A stretch of DNA of 50,747 nt from BM520 sp964474455. Its GTDB lineage: Bacteria > Bacteroidota > Bacteroidia > Bacteroidales > BM520. Positions 17,805-26,574 of the stretch are shown here, in pieces. The stretch's first letter is position 1. Every line of letters begins with the position of its first letter. Location of the stretch: assembly GCA_964474455.1 (NCBI GenBank), contig CAYYSU010000018.1:1-50747 (forward strand), written 5' to 3'. The position numbers and the translations under genes were made by a program. The notes under the pieces are model-generated. The model did not search any database and was not told the DNA's origin. It worked only from the letters and a program-made list of their open reading frames with translations.

Positions 17805-18970
17805 AGTTCGTATTTTTGAAAGAATATGTCAAGATGTTTTATTGCAGCGCTAATCTCTTGGGGGTTTCTGGCGATGTTAAAGCGTAGGTATCGCTCTCCT
17901 TTTTCCGAGAAGTGTTCTCCGGGCACCACGGCAACCTGTTGCTCTCGGTACATATCAAGAGCCAGTTCATATCCTGCGGGCAGCCCCTGAGGTATCTTTG
18001 CCCAGACAAAATATCCGCCCTTGATATCGGGGATACTAAATCCTTTTCCCGTAAGGTAATTCCTCATAACACGGTAGTTTTCAAACAGTTGGCCGCGGAG
18101 ATTGCTCAGGTATGATTCTCCAAAATTGTACCTCTCAAGGTATTGCGCAATGGCCTCCTGGAATATGGATGGTGCGCATAATCCTGTATAGTCATGTATC
18201 TGTTTGATCTTTTTCATGTGCTTATCTGTGGTGATAAAATATCCAATGCGCCAACCTGTAATACTCAGCATTTTTGAGAAGCTGTTGATATAGAAAATAT
18301 GCTCTCCGGTGTGTTCCACGGGGATGTATGGTTGTTGTTCAAAATAAAGGTCTTTATACACCGCATCCATGAGAATGTATATGTTGTATTTATTGCTTAA
18401 TGCGATGAGGTTGTCATATTCCTCTTTTGAAAGCATTGACCCCAGAGGGTTTCCCGGGGAGTTAAGGAATATTATCCTGACGTTGTTTTCTGTTATCGTT
18501 TTTTCCAGATCTTCAAAATCGATCCCTGTTTCGCCGGGATAAAAGGGTACAAATTTGGAGTTGTATATTCCAGGCAAATGGCTGAATGTTTCGTATACAG
18601 GGTCAAAGGCCAGCGCTGCGAATGGCTCTTTTATCTCTTTTGAAAGGTAATTATAAATCAGGCTTCCGGCTTCGGTGGCGCCTTGAACGATGAGCAGATT
18701 CTTGTTTGTGATATTTGGTAAATATTGCCTGTAATGCTCCAGAAGTTGTGCTACCAGTTTCGGGTTTCCCTGGCCGGGAGCGTATTGATGATAGTTTTCA
18801 TACACCAATCCTGAAAGTATGTCCAGTAATTCTTTTGGTGGCTCAAAACCGGGAATGCCCTGTGCAAAATTTACCCCTCCGTATTTTTTTGCCAAAGAGC
18901 CAAAAATACAAATTAAAGATTCTGTGGGGCGGGTGTGATAGAGAGAGTCAGAGAAATATTTGTTTTTCAT
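17801..18970 (-). CDS. class I/II pyridoxal-phosphate aminotransferase
   Basis: A 389-residue fold-type I enzyme. The PLP lysine is K233 in INSFSKMLSITGWRIGY. N174 (NSPGNPLG), D202/Y205 (MDAVYKD) and the carboxylate-binding arginine near the C-terminus (LRFNIAR) are present. The N-terminal VNFAQGIPGFEPP block recalls methionine/kynurenine-type aminotransferases such as YbdL, but substrate assignment is tentative. I chose the ATG at 18970 (MKNKYFSD); the upstream extension crosses the terminator of the thioredoxin operon. It is the first gene of the aminotransferase-PKD-kinase operon. Confidence 0.9.
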   Translation of the reverse strand: MKNKYFSDSLYHTRPTESLICIFGSLAKKYGGVNFAQGIPGFEPPKELLDILSGLVYENYHQYAPGQGNPKLVAQLLEHYRQYLPNITNKNLLIVQGATEAGSLIYNYLSKEIKEPFAALAFDPVYETFSHLPGIYNSKFVPFYPGETGIDFEDLEKTITENNVRIIFLNSPGNPLGSMLSKEEYDNLIALSNKYNIYILMDAVYKDLYFEQQPYIPVEHTGEHIFYINSFSKMLSITGWRIGYFITTDKHMKKIKQIHDYTGLCAPSIFQEAIAQYLERYNFGESYLSNLRGQLFENYRVMRNYLTGKGFSIPDIKGGYFVWAKIPQGLPAGYELALDMYREQQVAVVPGEHFSEKGERYLRFNIARNPQEISAAIKHLDIFFQKYEL

Positions 18971-18998
18971 AATCTTACCTAATATGTGGTAAAAGTAC

Positions 18999-19034
18999 AA
19001 AAAAAGAGGTGTATTCCATAAGGAAAACACCTCT
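18999..19034 (-). terminator. intrinsic terminator after the thioredoxin-ferredoxin operon
   Basis: The inverted repeat AGAGGTGT (19005-19012) / ACACCTCT (19027-19034) forms an 8-bp stem with a 14-base loop. On the minus strand it is followed by a run of seven T, ending transcription from the ferredoxin gene before the aminotransferase start. Confidence 0.85.
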
Positions 19035-19052
19035 TGTGTAGATCGTGATTTG

Positions 19053-19250
19053 TTAAAACACCTTTATTCTTTGAATAGCTCCATACGGACACAAATCAAT
19101 ACAAATATTGCATTTTATACATCTGTAACAATCCACTTTTGGCGGTTTGTCTTTTGATACCTGATAGATTGCTTTCTCCGGGCATGCTTTTAACCCCACG
19201 CACCAGTGGTTTGAAGGGCATAGCTGTTCGTTAACCCTGATCTCACGCAT
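19053..19250 (-). CDS. small ferredoxin-like protein, 2x[4Fe-4S] potential
   Basis: A 65-residue protein with eight cysteines: C11, C17, C23 followed by Pro, and C41, C44, C47, C50, C54 followed by Pro. The second half holds a canonical CxxCxxCxxxCP motif with one extra cysteine in front. The first half has wider spacing (CX5CX5CP). Eight cysteines are enough for two [4Fe-4S] clusters, but the layout is not the standard dicluster pattern. It is likely a cytoplasmic electron carrier. It forms an operon with thioredoxin and a DUF6132 protein, suggesting a redox role. Confidence 0.85.
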   Translation of the reverse strand: MREIRVNEQLCPSNHWCVGLKACPEKAIYQVSKDKPPKVDCYRCIKCNICIDLCPYGAIQRIKVF

Positions 19251-19256
19251 CTAACC

Positions 19257-19469
19257 TTATTTAGTATTCTTTTTTTGTAGATAATCTTCTAACATACCAC
19301 CCAGCAGGTATCCAAGTACTCCACCAAACAGCGTTGATAAATACCAAACAGATTTAATGGGGCATGTCCCGGAAGAGCAGCCTATGAAATGCCAATATGC
19401 ATACCCTGCCGCAGCGCCTGCTACCAAAAGTATCAAACTAATGGTATGTTTTTTTATCCAATCACCCAT
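19257..19469 (-). CDS. DUF6132-like small membrane protein
   Basis: A 70-residue protein with two hydrophobic helices (about 9-28 and 42-60). A conserved loop GCSSGTCPI between them holds two cysteines. This motif and size fit the DUF6132 family of Bacteroidota, function unknown. It sits between thioredoxin (3 bases away) and the ferredoxin gene (6 bases). The cysteine pair could be a redox partner of the thioredoxin; that is inference from context. Confidence 0.75.
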   Translation of the reverse strand: MGDWIKKHTISLILLVAGAAAGYAYWHFIGCSSGTCPIKSVWYLSTLFGGVLGYLLGGMLEDYLQKKNTK

Positions 19470-19472
19470 TTT

Positions 19473-19832
19473 TTAACTTACTTTTAAAACATCAGCTATA
19501 ACTTTTTTGAAGGAGTCTTTTGGTAAAGCACCTGCGGCCATCTGAGGCTGTCCTTCTGAAGGAATGAAAAGCAATGACGGAATAGAACGAATTCCAAATA
19601 CCGCTGAAAGCTCCTGCTGTGCCTCTGTATCCACTTTATATATTACAAGCTTATCAACGTATTCAGCCTGAAGCTCTTCCAAAATTGGCGCTACCATCTT
19701 GCAGGGCTGACACCAGTCGGCGTAAAAATCAATGATCGCCGGTTTATCACCTTCGAATTTCCACTCTTTGTTTGCTTCGTAGTCAAATACTTTTGATTTG
19801 AATGTCTCGTTTGTCAAATGTTCTAAAGCCAT
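19473..19832 (-). CDS. trxA: thioredoxin
   Basis: A 119-residue thioredoxin fold with active site WCQPC (C41, C44); Gln replaces the Gly of the usual WCGPC. The IIDFYADW strand precedes it and the cis-proline region is FGIRSIPSLLFIP. No signal peptide is seen, so it is cytoplasmic. The N-terminus carries about 20 extra residues relative to E. coli TrxA. It heads the thioredoxin-DUF6132-ferredoxin operon. Confidence 0.93.
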   Translation of the reverse strand: MALEHLTNETFKSKVFDYEANKEWKFEGDKPAIIDFYADWCQPCKMVAPILEELQAEYVDKLVIYKVDTEAQQELSAVFGIRSIPSLLFIPSEGQPQMAAGALPKDSFKKVIADVLKVS

Positions 19833-20041
19833 TTTATTAAATTTTAATGTTTTTTTCTGTGTTATACTCTATAAACAATTTCTGAACCTATTGTTCAATT
19901 CAAGTGCCAAATATCTAACTTTTTACATATATACATATATAGATACATTATGTCAGGTATTCATGACACATTAGCATGAAGTGATGTAAGAAAAACAAAA
20001 TGAGGATATTACAATTATTTTATTAATGAAAGTTAAGATCC

Positions 20042-20071
20042 TTGAAGAACCGGAATTGATTTGTAATTTTG
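20042..20071 (+). promoter_or_regulatory. Bacteroidota-type promoter of the GldH-like gene
   Basis: TTG at 20042-20044 and TAATTTTG at 20064-20071 are separated by 19 bases, an excellent fit to the TTG-N19-TAnnTTTG pattern. The ATG follows 27 bases later. Confidence 0.75.
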
Positions 20072-20098
20072 CATTCGATTAACATATAAGGTTTTATC

Positions 20099-20569
20099 AT
20101 GAAGAAGATTATTTTTTTTACGATGATAGTGGCTCTTTTCACGGGATGTGCTCAGAGAGGGAATATATATGAAGAGTATATTGAGTTCGATGATGGGCTT
20201 TGGAATCGCTTCGAGAAACTTGAGTTCGAGATCCCTGTGGAGAGCCCCGGAAAGGAGTATGATATTTTTATGGTATTGGAGTACGATGTAAATTTTCCGG
20301 AGGATAAGATTCCGTTTCATATTATTATGACAACGCCAAACGGTGAGGAGCGAATCAAGGAGTATCATCCACGGATTAGAGGAAACAAAGGCACCATTTA
20401 TGGTGAGCTCTTTGAAGGAAAGGCTACGCAGGAAGTGTTACTGAGAAAGAGGCATATGTTTACAGACGAAGGGACAGCGAAGATCAGCATTGAGTGTTTT
20501 TATACCAAATACACCATAAACGGAATATATAAGGTGGGTGTTATAATGCGTCGATCAAAGAAGGAGTAA
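20099..20569 (+). CDS. probable gliding-motility lipoprotein, GldH-like
   Basis: A 156-residue protein with a lipoprotein signal ending at the lipobox ALFTGC (Cys17), so it is a predicted lipid-anchored envelope protein. The order of features resembles GldH of Flavobacterium: NRFEKLEFEI, then YDIFMVLEYDVNFPEDKIPFHI, a TPNGEE turn, a GEL/G-rich stretch and a C-terminal NGIYKVGVIM strand. GldH is needed for gliding and T9SS function in that genus. Similarity is judged by eye, so the assignment is tentative. The stop codon abuts the stop of the converging ribF with no gap. Confidence 0.6.
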   Translation: MKKIIFFTMIVALFTGCAQRGNIYEEYIEFDDGLWNRFEKLEFEIPVESPGKEYDIFMVLEYDVNFPEDKIPFHIIMTTPNGEERIKEYHPRIRGNKGTIYGELFEGKATQEVLLRKRHMFTDEGTAKISIECFYTKYTINGIYKVGVIMRRSKKE

Positions 20570-21523
20570 TCAGGCGTTAAAACCATTGGATGTTTTAATT
20601 TTAAGTATCTTTCTTACTGTTATTTCATCCTTTTTTAGTTGACACTTCAAGGCATTCAAGTCTTTAAATTTCATCTCATCGCGGATACGTTCTACGAAAT
20701 ATACCGTTAGTGAATCACCATATATCTCTTCATTAAAATCGAAGATATTCACCTCTATGGTGAGATAACTTCCATTAACAGTAGGGCGAAACCCGATGTT
20801 GCCCATTCCAATTAATTTTTTGTTTTCCCACATTATGCGACAAGCATAAACGCCATTTGCCGCAATGAGTTTAAGCTTGTTGGGAACTTCTATATTAACT
20901 GTTGGAAACCCAATGGTACGTCCCAGTTGTTGTCCGTATATTACCTCACCAAAAATAGAATACTCATAGCCCAGTAGTGTATTTGCCTTATCGATATCAC
21001 CGTTATGCAGGGCTTTTCGAATCTCAGTTGAGCTGACGGTGACACCACAAATTTTAACGGGCGGTATTTTCTCTACAGTGAAATGAAACTCTTTCCCCAT
21101 CTCCTGCAGTCCTTCAAAAGAACCTTCTTTGCCTTTTCCAAATTGATAATCATGGCCAACCACCAGATGTGAAGCCCCTATTTTTTCAATGATAATATCT
21201 TTAATAAATTGCCGAGCCGGCATCTGTGCAAACTCTTTAGTAAATTGTATTTCAATAAGATAGTCTATGCCGGTACGTGCCAGCAGATCTGTTTTTCGTG
21301 AGCGGCTGTGGATAAATTTCAGAAATTTACAATCCTCATATAGCACCATTCGTGGATGGGGGTTAAACGTAACAAGTACTGTTTTACCGCCTGTTTTACC
21401 GGCGACTTTTTTCATACGTTCTATAATGGTACGATGACCGTAATGAACACCATCGAAGACACCAATGGTAACAATTGCATTCTCCTGGCGAGGGAAATTA
21501 TCTATATTTCTATAAAACTTCAC
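20570..21523 (-). CDS. ribF: bifunctional riboflavin kinase / FAD synthetase
   Basis: Makes FMN from riboflavin and FAD from FMN. The N-terminal nucleotidyltransferase domain has TIGVFDGVHYGHR and FNPHPRMV, with the VGHDYQFGKGKEG loop and STEIRKAL following. The C-terminal riboflavin kinase domain (about 190-310) has GRTIGFPTVNIE and a PTVNGSYLTIEVNIFDF segment. It is 317 residues, the usual length. The GTG start overlaps the asd stop (GTGA), so the two genes are translationally coupled. Confidence 0.95.
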   Translation of the reverse strand: MKFYRNIDNFPRQENAIVTIGVFDGVHYGHRTIIERMKKVAGKTGGKTVLVTFNPHPRMVLYEDCKFLKFIHSRSRKTDLLARTGIDYLIEIQFTKEFAQMPARQFIKDIIIEKIGASHLVVGHDYQFGKGKEGSFEGLQEMGKEFHFTVEKIPPVKICGVTVSSTEIRKALHNGDIDKANTLLGYEYSIFGEVIYGQQLGRTIGFPTVNIEVPNKLKLIAANGVYACRIMWENKKLIGMGNIGFRPTVNGSYLTIEVNIFDFNEEIYGDSLTVYFVERIRDEMKFKDLNALKCQLKKDEITVRKILKIKTSNGFNA

Positions 21524-22527
21524 GTTGAGTTGTTTTTATCAAAGAAATTCTTTTCAAAGAGATACTCAAGGATTTGTAGTGCATTGGTAGCGGCTCCTTT
21601 TCTGAGGTTGTCAGCTACGATCCATATATGAATAATTTTGTTATTGAAGATATCATTTCTTATTCTTCCCACGAAGACTTCATCTTTACCTTCCGAAAAG
21701 AGGGGCATAGGATATTCACTTTTATCAGGATTATCTATTACCACTACGCCGGGCATGTTTTTCAGATATGTGGTAAGTTCTGAGGCCGGGCATGGCTTCA
21801 CACACTCCACAGAAGCGCTGATAGAGTGACCTCCTGTCACGGGAACGCGCACCACAGTGGCAGCAACTTCAATATGGGGAGCCTGAAGTATTTTGCAGGT
21901 TTCAAAAACCAGTTTATCTTCTTCTTCTGTAAATCCATTCTCCAGGAATGCGCCACCCTGAGGAATCACATTCTTGTCGATGGGCCAGGGATATATTTTT
22001 TCTCCTTTTTCTCCCTTTCGTTCAGATTCCATTTGTGCCAGTCCTTTTTTCCCTGATCCGCTAACACTTTGATAGGTGGATGCCGTAACTCTTTTGATGC
22101 CGAAAGCCTTAAGAATAGGATCCATAGCCATTACCAGTTGTATGGTAGAGCAGTTGGGATTGGCGATAATATGGTTGCCTTTTTTTATGGTATCACCGTT
22201 GATTTCCGGTACCACCAATGGCACACCTGGCTCCCGGCGCCAGGCAGAGGAGTTATCAATAACATAGGTTCCCCTTTTGGCAAATATCGGTGCATACTGC
22301 TTTGAAATGCCACCTCCGGCGCTGAATAATGCCACGTCAGGACGCTTTTCTATTGCATCTTCCATCTGAACCACCGTGATCTCTTCTCCGCGAAACAGAA
22401 CCTTGCTACCGGCAGATTTTGATGTTGCCACAGGAATAAACTCCACATTACAGATTGCGCAATGCTCCAGAAGTTTTATCATCTGGCGCCCCACAAGCCC
22501 TGTGGCTCCTACAATTGCAATCTTCAT
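21520..22527 (-). CDS. asd: aspartate-semialdehyde dehydrogenase
   Basis: Reduces aspartyl phosphate to aspartate semialdehyde with NADPH, on the path to lysine, diaminopimelate, threonine and methionine. It has the Rossmann loop VGATGLVGRQM, the catalytic C126 in ANPNCSTIQ, and the VPVTGGHSIS block. I chose the ATG at 22527 (MKIAIVGATG). A further ATG at 22554 would add nine residues and cannot be excluded, because a -7 box ends only a few bases before it. It is coupled to ribF. Confidence 0.94.
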   Translation of the reverse strand: MKIAIVGATGLVGRQMIKLLEHCAICNVEFIPVATSKSAGSKVLFRGEEITVVQMEDAIEKRPDVALFSAGGGISKQYAPIFAKRGTYVIDNSSAWRREPGVPLVVPEINGDTIKKGNHIIANPNCSTIQLVMAMDPILKAFGIKRVTASTYQSVSGSGKKGLAQMESERKGEKGEKIYPWPIDKNVIPQGGAFLENGFTEEEDKLVFETCKILQAPHIEVAATVVRVPVTGGHSISASVECVKPCPASELTTYLKNMPGVVVIDNPDKSEYPMPLFSEGKDEVFVGRIRNDIFNNKIIHIWIVADNLRKGAATNALQILEYLFEKNFFDKNNST

Positions 22528-22561
22528 TGGGTTACTTTTTTGCGGTTTTTGCATTAATCAA

Positions 22562-22569
22562 CAAATGTA
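22562..22569 (-). promoter_or_regulatory. -7 box for asd-ribF
   Basis: TACATTTG on the minus strand fits TAnnTTTG, 34 bases before the chosen asd start, in the 50-base divergent spacer shared with the lamin-tail protein gene. Confidence 0.5.
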
Positions 22570-22577
22570 GGGTTTTT

Positions 22578-25124
22578 ATGAGAATTTTCTTGTTAATATT
22601 TATGCTGTTGCAGATGGGGTTTGCGGGATGGTGTCAGGTGATGGAGGATTTTGATGATGGTGAGATCGACGCCAACCCGCCGTGGAGTGGCGACAGAGAG
22701 AGTTTCGTTGTAAATGAGGATTTACTACTTCAGCTTAACGCAGAAGAGGCTGGAGCTTTTTTTCTCTCTACTCCGAATTCCCTTTGCGACAGCACTGAAT
22801 GGATAATATATGTGCGTCAAAAATTCTCGCCTTCTGCCAATAATCACAGCTGTATATGGCTGACGTCTGACACCGAAAATAGAGAGAATCGTAATGGCTA
22901 TTTTCTTCGACTTGGCGAGCCCGGGAGCGCAGATGTGCCTGAGTTGTTTCTTTGTGAAGATGGCGTTGAGACCTCTGTATTGCGTTGCTCCGGTCCTGAT
23001 ATCAGCAAATCTTCGGCTTTTGTGTTTCGTGTGGTAAGAGATAACTCCGGCTTTTGGAGTGCAGGCATTCTGGATGAAAGCGGTGTTTTTCAGGAGACAG
23101 GTGCCGGCTTCAACGATCGTATCTGTACAACATCATGGTTTGGTCTTGAGTGCAGATGCACCTCCAGCAACTCCGGGAATTTTTATTTCGATGAGATCAT
23201 CATTCGTCATACATACCTGGATATGGAAAACCCTGAAACCTTGAGCGTGAAGACAAAGGGAAGGAATAAGGTCGTTGTGGAAATGTCGGAACCGGTTTGC
23301 ACAACGCAGGCTATTGATATAAACAACTACATCCTTATGCCGGGAGGTATTCATCCTGTGGGAGCCGGCTTGATTCCCGGGGATGAAAATAAAATTCAGT
23401 TACTTTTTGAGCAGAATTTCTCTGATGGCCGGGAATACACTCTGGAGGTGAAGAACCTGGTGGATGCCGCAGGCAATGTTATGGAACCGGCATTTTTATG
23501 GTTTTTGTATGCAGAATTAAAAACCGGTGGTATTGTAATATCCGAGGTTATGGCCGATATCAACCCCGCCCCTACGGGATTGCCGGCGGTGGAGTATCTG
23601 GAACTTCTAAATACCACTGACGGTGATATATGCCTGCGGAATTTTTATCTTAAAATAAATAATAAGGATTATAATTTTGATAAAGAGTACGTGCTGACAC
23701 CCGATAGTGCTGTGGTAATAACAGATATTATGGAGGATGTTTATGATGATGCAATATTGGTTGATGGGCTTTCAATACCCAACAGCAGCTGTGAAATTGT
23801 TCTTGGAGACGCAGAGCGATTCCCTATTTGCTGGCTGATGTACGACTATCATGCTCATGAGGATTATAAGCGGGATGGAGGGTGGGCGCTGGAGATGATC
23901 GACGCGCAGAGTATGTGCCTGGGATTGTCCAATTATGCTAGCTCGGGGGATGGGAGCGGTGGAACCCCCGGAACCATTAACAGTGTAAATGGTGAAAACC
24001 TGGATGTGATGGCGCCATTTATAGCGCATGCTGTGGCCGTAGCACCCGATTCAGTTGTATTATATTTCAATGAACCGGTATTATTAGATGAAGAAGAAGA
24101 GACTCTCTCTCTCACAGACGGGTATTGCATCCTTGGTGTTTTTGAGGGCGAGCCATGGAAGCGGAGGATCTCGATCCTGATTGATCCTCAGTTACAACCG
24201 GGTGAGATACTGGAGATTTTTCCCGGCGATGGTATAAAGGACTGTGCCGGCAACATCTGCGAAAGCAAAAAGATAAAAACAGCCCTACCTCAAACTGCGG
24301 AACCACGGGATATAGTAATTAATGAGATTCTGTTTAACCCGGAAGAGGGATTTTATGATTATGTGGAGCTGTATAATGCCTCTGGGAAGACAATATCTCT
24401 TTCAGATTTGGCATTTTCTCTTTATGACACCGTTACCCACTCGCCGTATAATTTAAAATCTGCTCTCGATGAGTCGTCGCTTCTCTTTGCAGGTGAATAT
24501 ATTGTTGTCACAAAAGATACTTCGGGATTTTATTGGCGTTACCCTGCAGCGGGCAGAATAACTGCTCTTTTGGGCGACTATCTTCCTGTATTACCCAACG
24601 ATGGCGGCAGTCTGGCTCTTGTTTCATTTCATAATAATGAAGTAATTGACCATTTCTCATACACAAGTGCAATGCATTATCCCCTTTTGTATAGTGAAAA
24701 GGGAGTTTCGTTGGAGCGAGTGGAAAAAGGTGTGTGGCACTCTTCCGGCGAGCTGAACGGTTTCGGAACGCCCGGCTACGCTAACAGTCATGTTGTGCAA
24801 CCGGGAATAAACGGAGGTGAAATAGAGGTTATTCCCAGGGTTATTACTCCCGATAATGACGGTAAAGATGACATTGCCACTATTGTTATTCATGCTTTGG
24901 AGGAGCATGAAGCCGGGGATATTTATATCTACGACAGATACGGATACAGGATCAGGACGCTTCGTGAGAATCTGCTACTGTCAACAGATAACACCCTCTT
25001 TTGGGACGGGACGGATGAGCGGGGGAAACCTGTGACAGCCGGAACATATTTGGTTGTGGCATCGCTGCGGGGTAGGTTTGGTATAAATGCTCCTGTCAGG
25101 GCTTCAATATCGGTAGGGTTATGA
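22578..25124 (+). CDS. large surface protein with lamin-tail domains and gliding-type C-terminal domain
   Basis: An 848-residue exported protein with signal peptide MRIFLLIFMLLQMGFAGWCQ. A concanavalin-like N-terminal region (about 25-215) is followed by an SbsA-like Ig domain (about 225-310). The first lamin-tail domain opens with IVISEVMADI, and another Ig-like domain follows. A second lamin-tail domain opens with IVINEILFNP. The C-terminus (ITPDNDGKDD, IYDRYGYRIRTL, WDGTDERGKPVTAGTYL) matches the gliding-motility-associated or T9SS type B sorting domain. It is likely displayed on the cell surface; ligand unknown. Its stop overlaps the comF start (ATGA). Confidence 0.85.
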   Translation: MRIFLLIFMLLQMGFAGWCQVMEDFDDGEIDANPPWSGDRESFVVNEDLLLQLNAEEAGAFFLSTPNSLCDSTEWIIYVRQKFSPSANNHSCIWLTSDTENRENRNGYFLRLGEPGSADVPELFLCEDGVETSVLRCSGPDISKSSAFVFRVVRDNSGFWSAGILDESGVFQETGAGFNDRICTTSWFGLECRCTSSNSGNFYFDEIIIRHTYLDMENPETLSVKTKGRNKVVVEMSEPVCTTQAIDINNYILMPGGIHPVGAGLIPGDENKIQLLFEQNFSDGREYTLEVKNLVDAAGNVMEPAFLWFLYAELKTGGIVISEVMADINPAPTGLPAVEYLELLNTTDGDICLRNFYLKINNKDYNFDKEYVLTPDSAVVITDIMEDVYDDAILVDGLSIPNSSCEIVLGDAERFPICWLMYDYHAHEDYKRDGGWALEMIDAQSMCLGLSNYASSGDGSGGTPGTINSVNGENLDVMAPFIAHAVAVAPDSVVLYFNEPVLLDEEEETLSLTDGYCILGVFEGEPWKRRISILIDPQLQPGEILEIFPGDGIKDCAGNICESKKIKTALPQTAEPRDIVINEILFNPEEGFYDYVELYNASGKTISLSDLAFSLYDTVTHSPYNLKSALDESSLLFAGEYIVVTKDTSGFYWRYPAAGRITALLGDYLPVLPNDGGSLALVSFHNNEVIDHFSYTSAMHYPLLYSEKGVSLERVEKGVWHSSGELNGFGTPGYANSHVVQPGINGGEIEVIPRVITPDNDGKDDIATIVIHALEEHEAGDIYIYDRYGYRIRTLRENLLLSTDNTLFWDGTDERGKPVTAGTYLVVASLRGRFGINAPVRASISVGL

Positions 25125-25810
25125 GGCAGGTATTCAGCGATTTCCTTAATCTATTTTTTCCTGAGGTTTGTATGGCTTGCGGCAATAGTTTGTACCATGG
25201 TGAGAAAGTTCTTTGCACACGATGTTTGCTGAAGCTTCCGCGTACCAACTTTCATGAACATGCGGAGAACCCTGTAACACAGATTTTTTGGGGTCGCGCA
25301 CCCATTGATTATGGAACATCTTTTTTCTATTTCCGCAAAAGTAGTAACATTCAGCATTTGATGCATCAGTTCAAGTACTCCGGCAGGAGGGATGTTGGGA
25401 TATTTTGTGGTAATATGTTTGGAATAGCACTAAACAAATCCGAGTTCTTTGGCGATGCTGACTTCCTTATCCCGGTTCCTCTTCATCCAAAAAAGAAGAT
25501 TAAAAGAGGGTTTAACCAGAGTGAGATAATAGCCATGGGGATGGCGGAAAGGATGCAGGCAAAGCTGGATGCAAAGACATTGTTCCGGCGCATTAACAGC
25601 TCCACGCAGACGAAGAAAAGCCGTTATGAGAGATTTGAAAATATGGATGGTATCTTTGGTTTACGCGACGGATATCATCTGGAGGGAAAGCATGTTATTC
25701 TTATCGATGATGTGGTGACCACAGGAAGTACACTGGAGTCATGTGCCCTGACATTACTACAAATCCCGACCATAAGGGTTAGCATTGCGACACTTGCATG
25801 TGCCATATAG
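25121..25810 (+). CDS. comF: ComF family phosphoribosyltransferase-like protein
   Basis: A 229-residue protein. The N-terminal zinc-finger-like CMACGNSL and CTRC pair is followed by a phosphoribosyltransferase domain with PVPLHPKKKIKRGFNQSE and the PRPP-binding VILIDDVVTTGSTLE. ComF proteins are linked to DNA uptake in competent bacteria. The biochemical role remains unclear. The ATG lies inside the preceding stop (ATGA), an odd pairing with a surface protein that suggests coupled translation. Confidence 0.92.
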   Translation: MRQVFSDFLNLFFPEVCMACGNSLYHGEKVLCTRCLLKLPRTNFHEHAENPVTQIFWGRAPIDYGTSFFYFRKSSNIQHLMHQFKYSGRRDVGIFCGNMFGIALNKSEFFGDADFLIPVPLHPKKKIKRGFNQSEIIAMGMAERMQAKLDAKTLFRRINSSTQTKKSRYERFENMDGIFGLRDGYHLEGKHVILIDDVVTTGSTLESCALTLLQIPTIRVSIATLACAI

Positions 25811-25886
25811 TAATATTATATTTTAAACCTTACTGCAATCTTTCAATTGTTGATTTGATTCTTATGGGTTTGAATGGATATGTGTG

Positions 25887-26459
25887 CTAGAAAGTAAGTC
25901 CCAGGGTGAGGCTTAAGATATCGTTTTGAGATCCATACGCATTATAGATTGCTTCTGATAGACCAATTTCATAGTTAACATCAAGCGATAAGCATAATAT
26001 ATCGAGGCCGGCTCCAAAATCCCAGGAGAAAACAGCTTCGCTGAAATACTCTTTATGGATGTTGTAATCATTGTCTATTACATTATTTACGATTCGCATG
26101 GTGGGGCCGGTATTGACACGAAGATCAATAATACCGAGTTTTAGTATTCTTCTACCCATATATGCCGGGACACGAATTTGTGAGACATTTATGATATCAG
26201 AACAGATATTATTATCTGTAGTTGAACAGAATTTTGTTTTTGAAAGAATCCATTGAACTCCTGTTTCGAAGAATATTTTATCTCCTAACCTGATGTGCAT
26301 TCCTGCCTGGTAGCCCCAATCGTTAAGTATGACATACTCCTGTTGGTTGCATCGGAAATCGGTGGAGTTAACACCGGCCATAAAGCTGATATCCAGCTGT
26401 GCAAACGACGGTATTGTGAAAAACAGAGCAGAAATAATATAAACAGTGAGCTTCTTCAT
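25887..26459 (-). CDS. outer-membrane beta-barrel protein, PorT-like
   Basis: A 190-residue protein with signal peptide ending FTIPSFAQ. Alternating hydrophobic strands follow: ISFMAGVNSTDF, WGYQAGMHIRL, IFFETGVQWILSK, FSWDFGAGLDIL, LSLTLGLTF. The terminal aromatic Phe is typical of outer-membrane barrels. It resembles the small 8-strand barrel family OMP_b-brl_2 that includes PorT-like proteins. A role in T9SS is not established here. Confidence 0.7.
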   Translation of the reverse strand: MKKLTVYIISALFFTIPSFAQLDISFMAGVNSTDFRCNQQEYVILNDWGYQAGMHIRLGDKIFFETGVQWILSKTKFCSTTDNNICSDIINVSQIRVPAYMGRRILKLGIIDLRVNTGPTMRIVNNVIDNDYNIHKEYFSEAVFSWDFGAGLDILCLSLDVNYEIGLSEAIYNAYGSQNDILSLTLGLTF

Positions 26460-26574
26460 AATCTCTTACATTAATATAACGCACTAAAGACGGGAAACAG
26501 TACACTGCGTTGCCAAAAAATATTTCACATCTAAAAATACATAATATTTGTAGTGTTGTGATGTGCTCCGTTCG

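Noticed and set aside
19833..20098. tRNA or small RNA in the AT-rich spacer between trxA and the GldH-like gene
   Set aside because: No cloverleaf, CCA end or stable stem is visible; only the promoter of the GldH-like gene can be supported.
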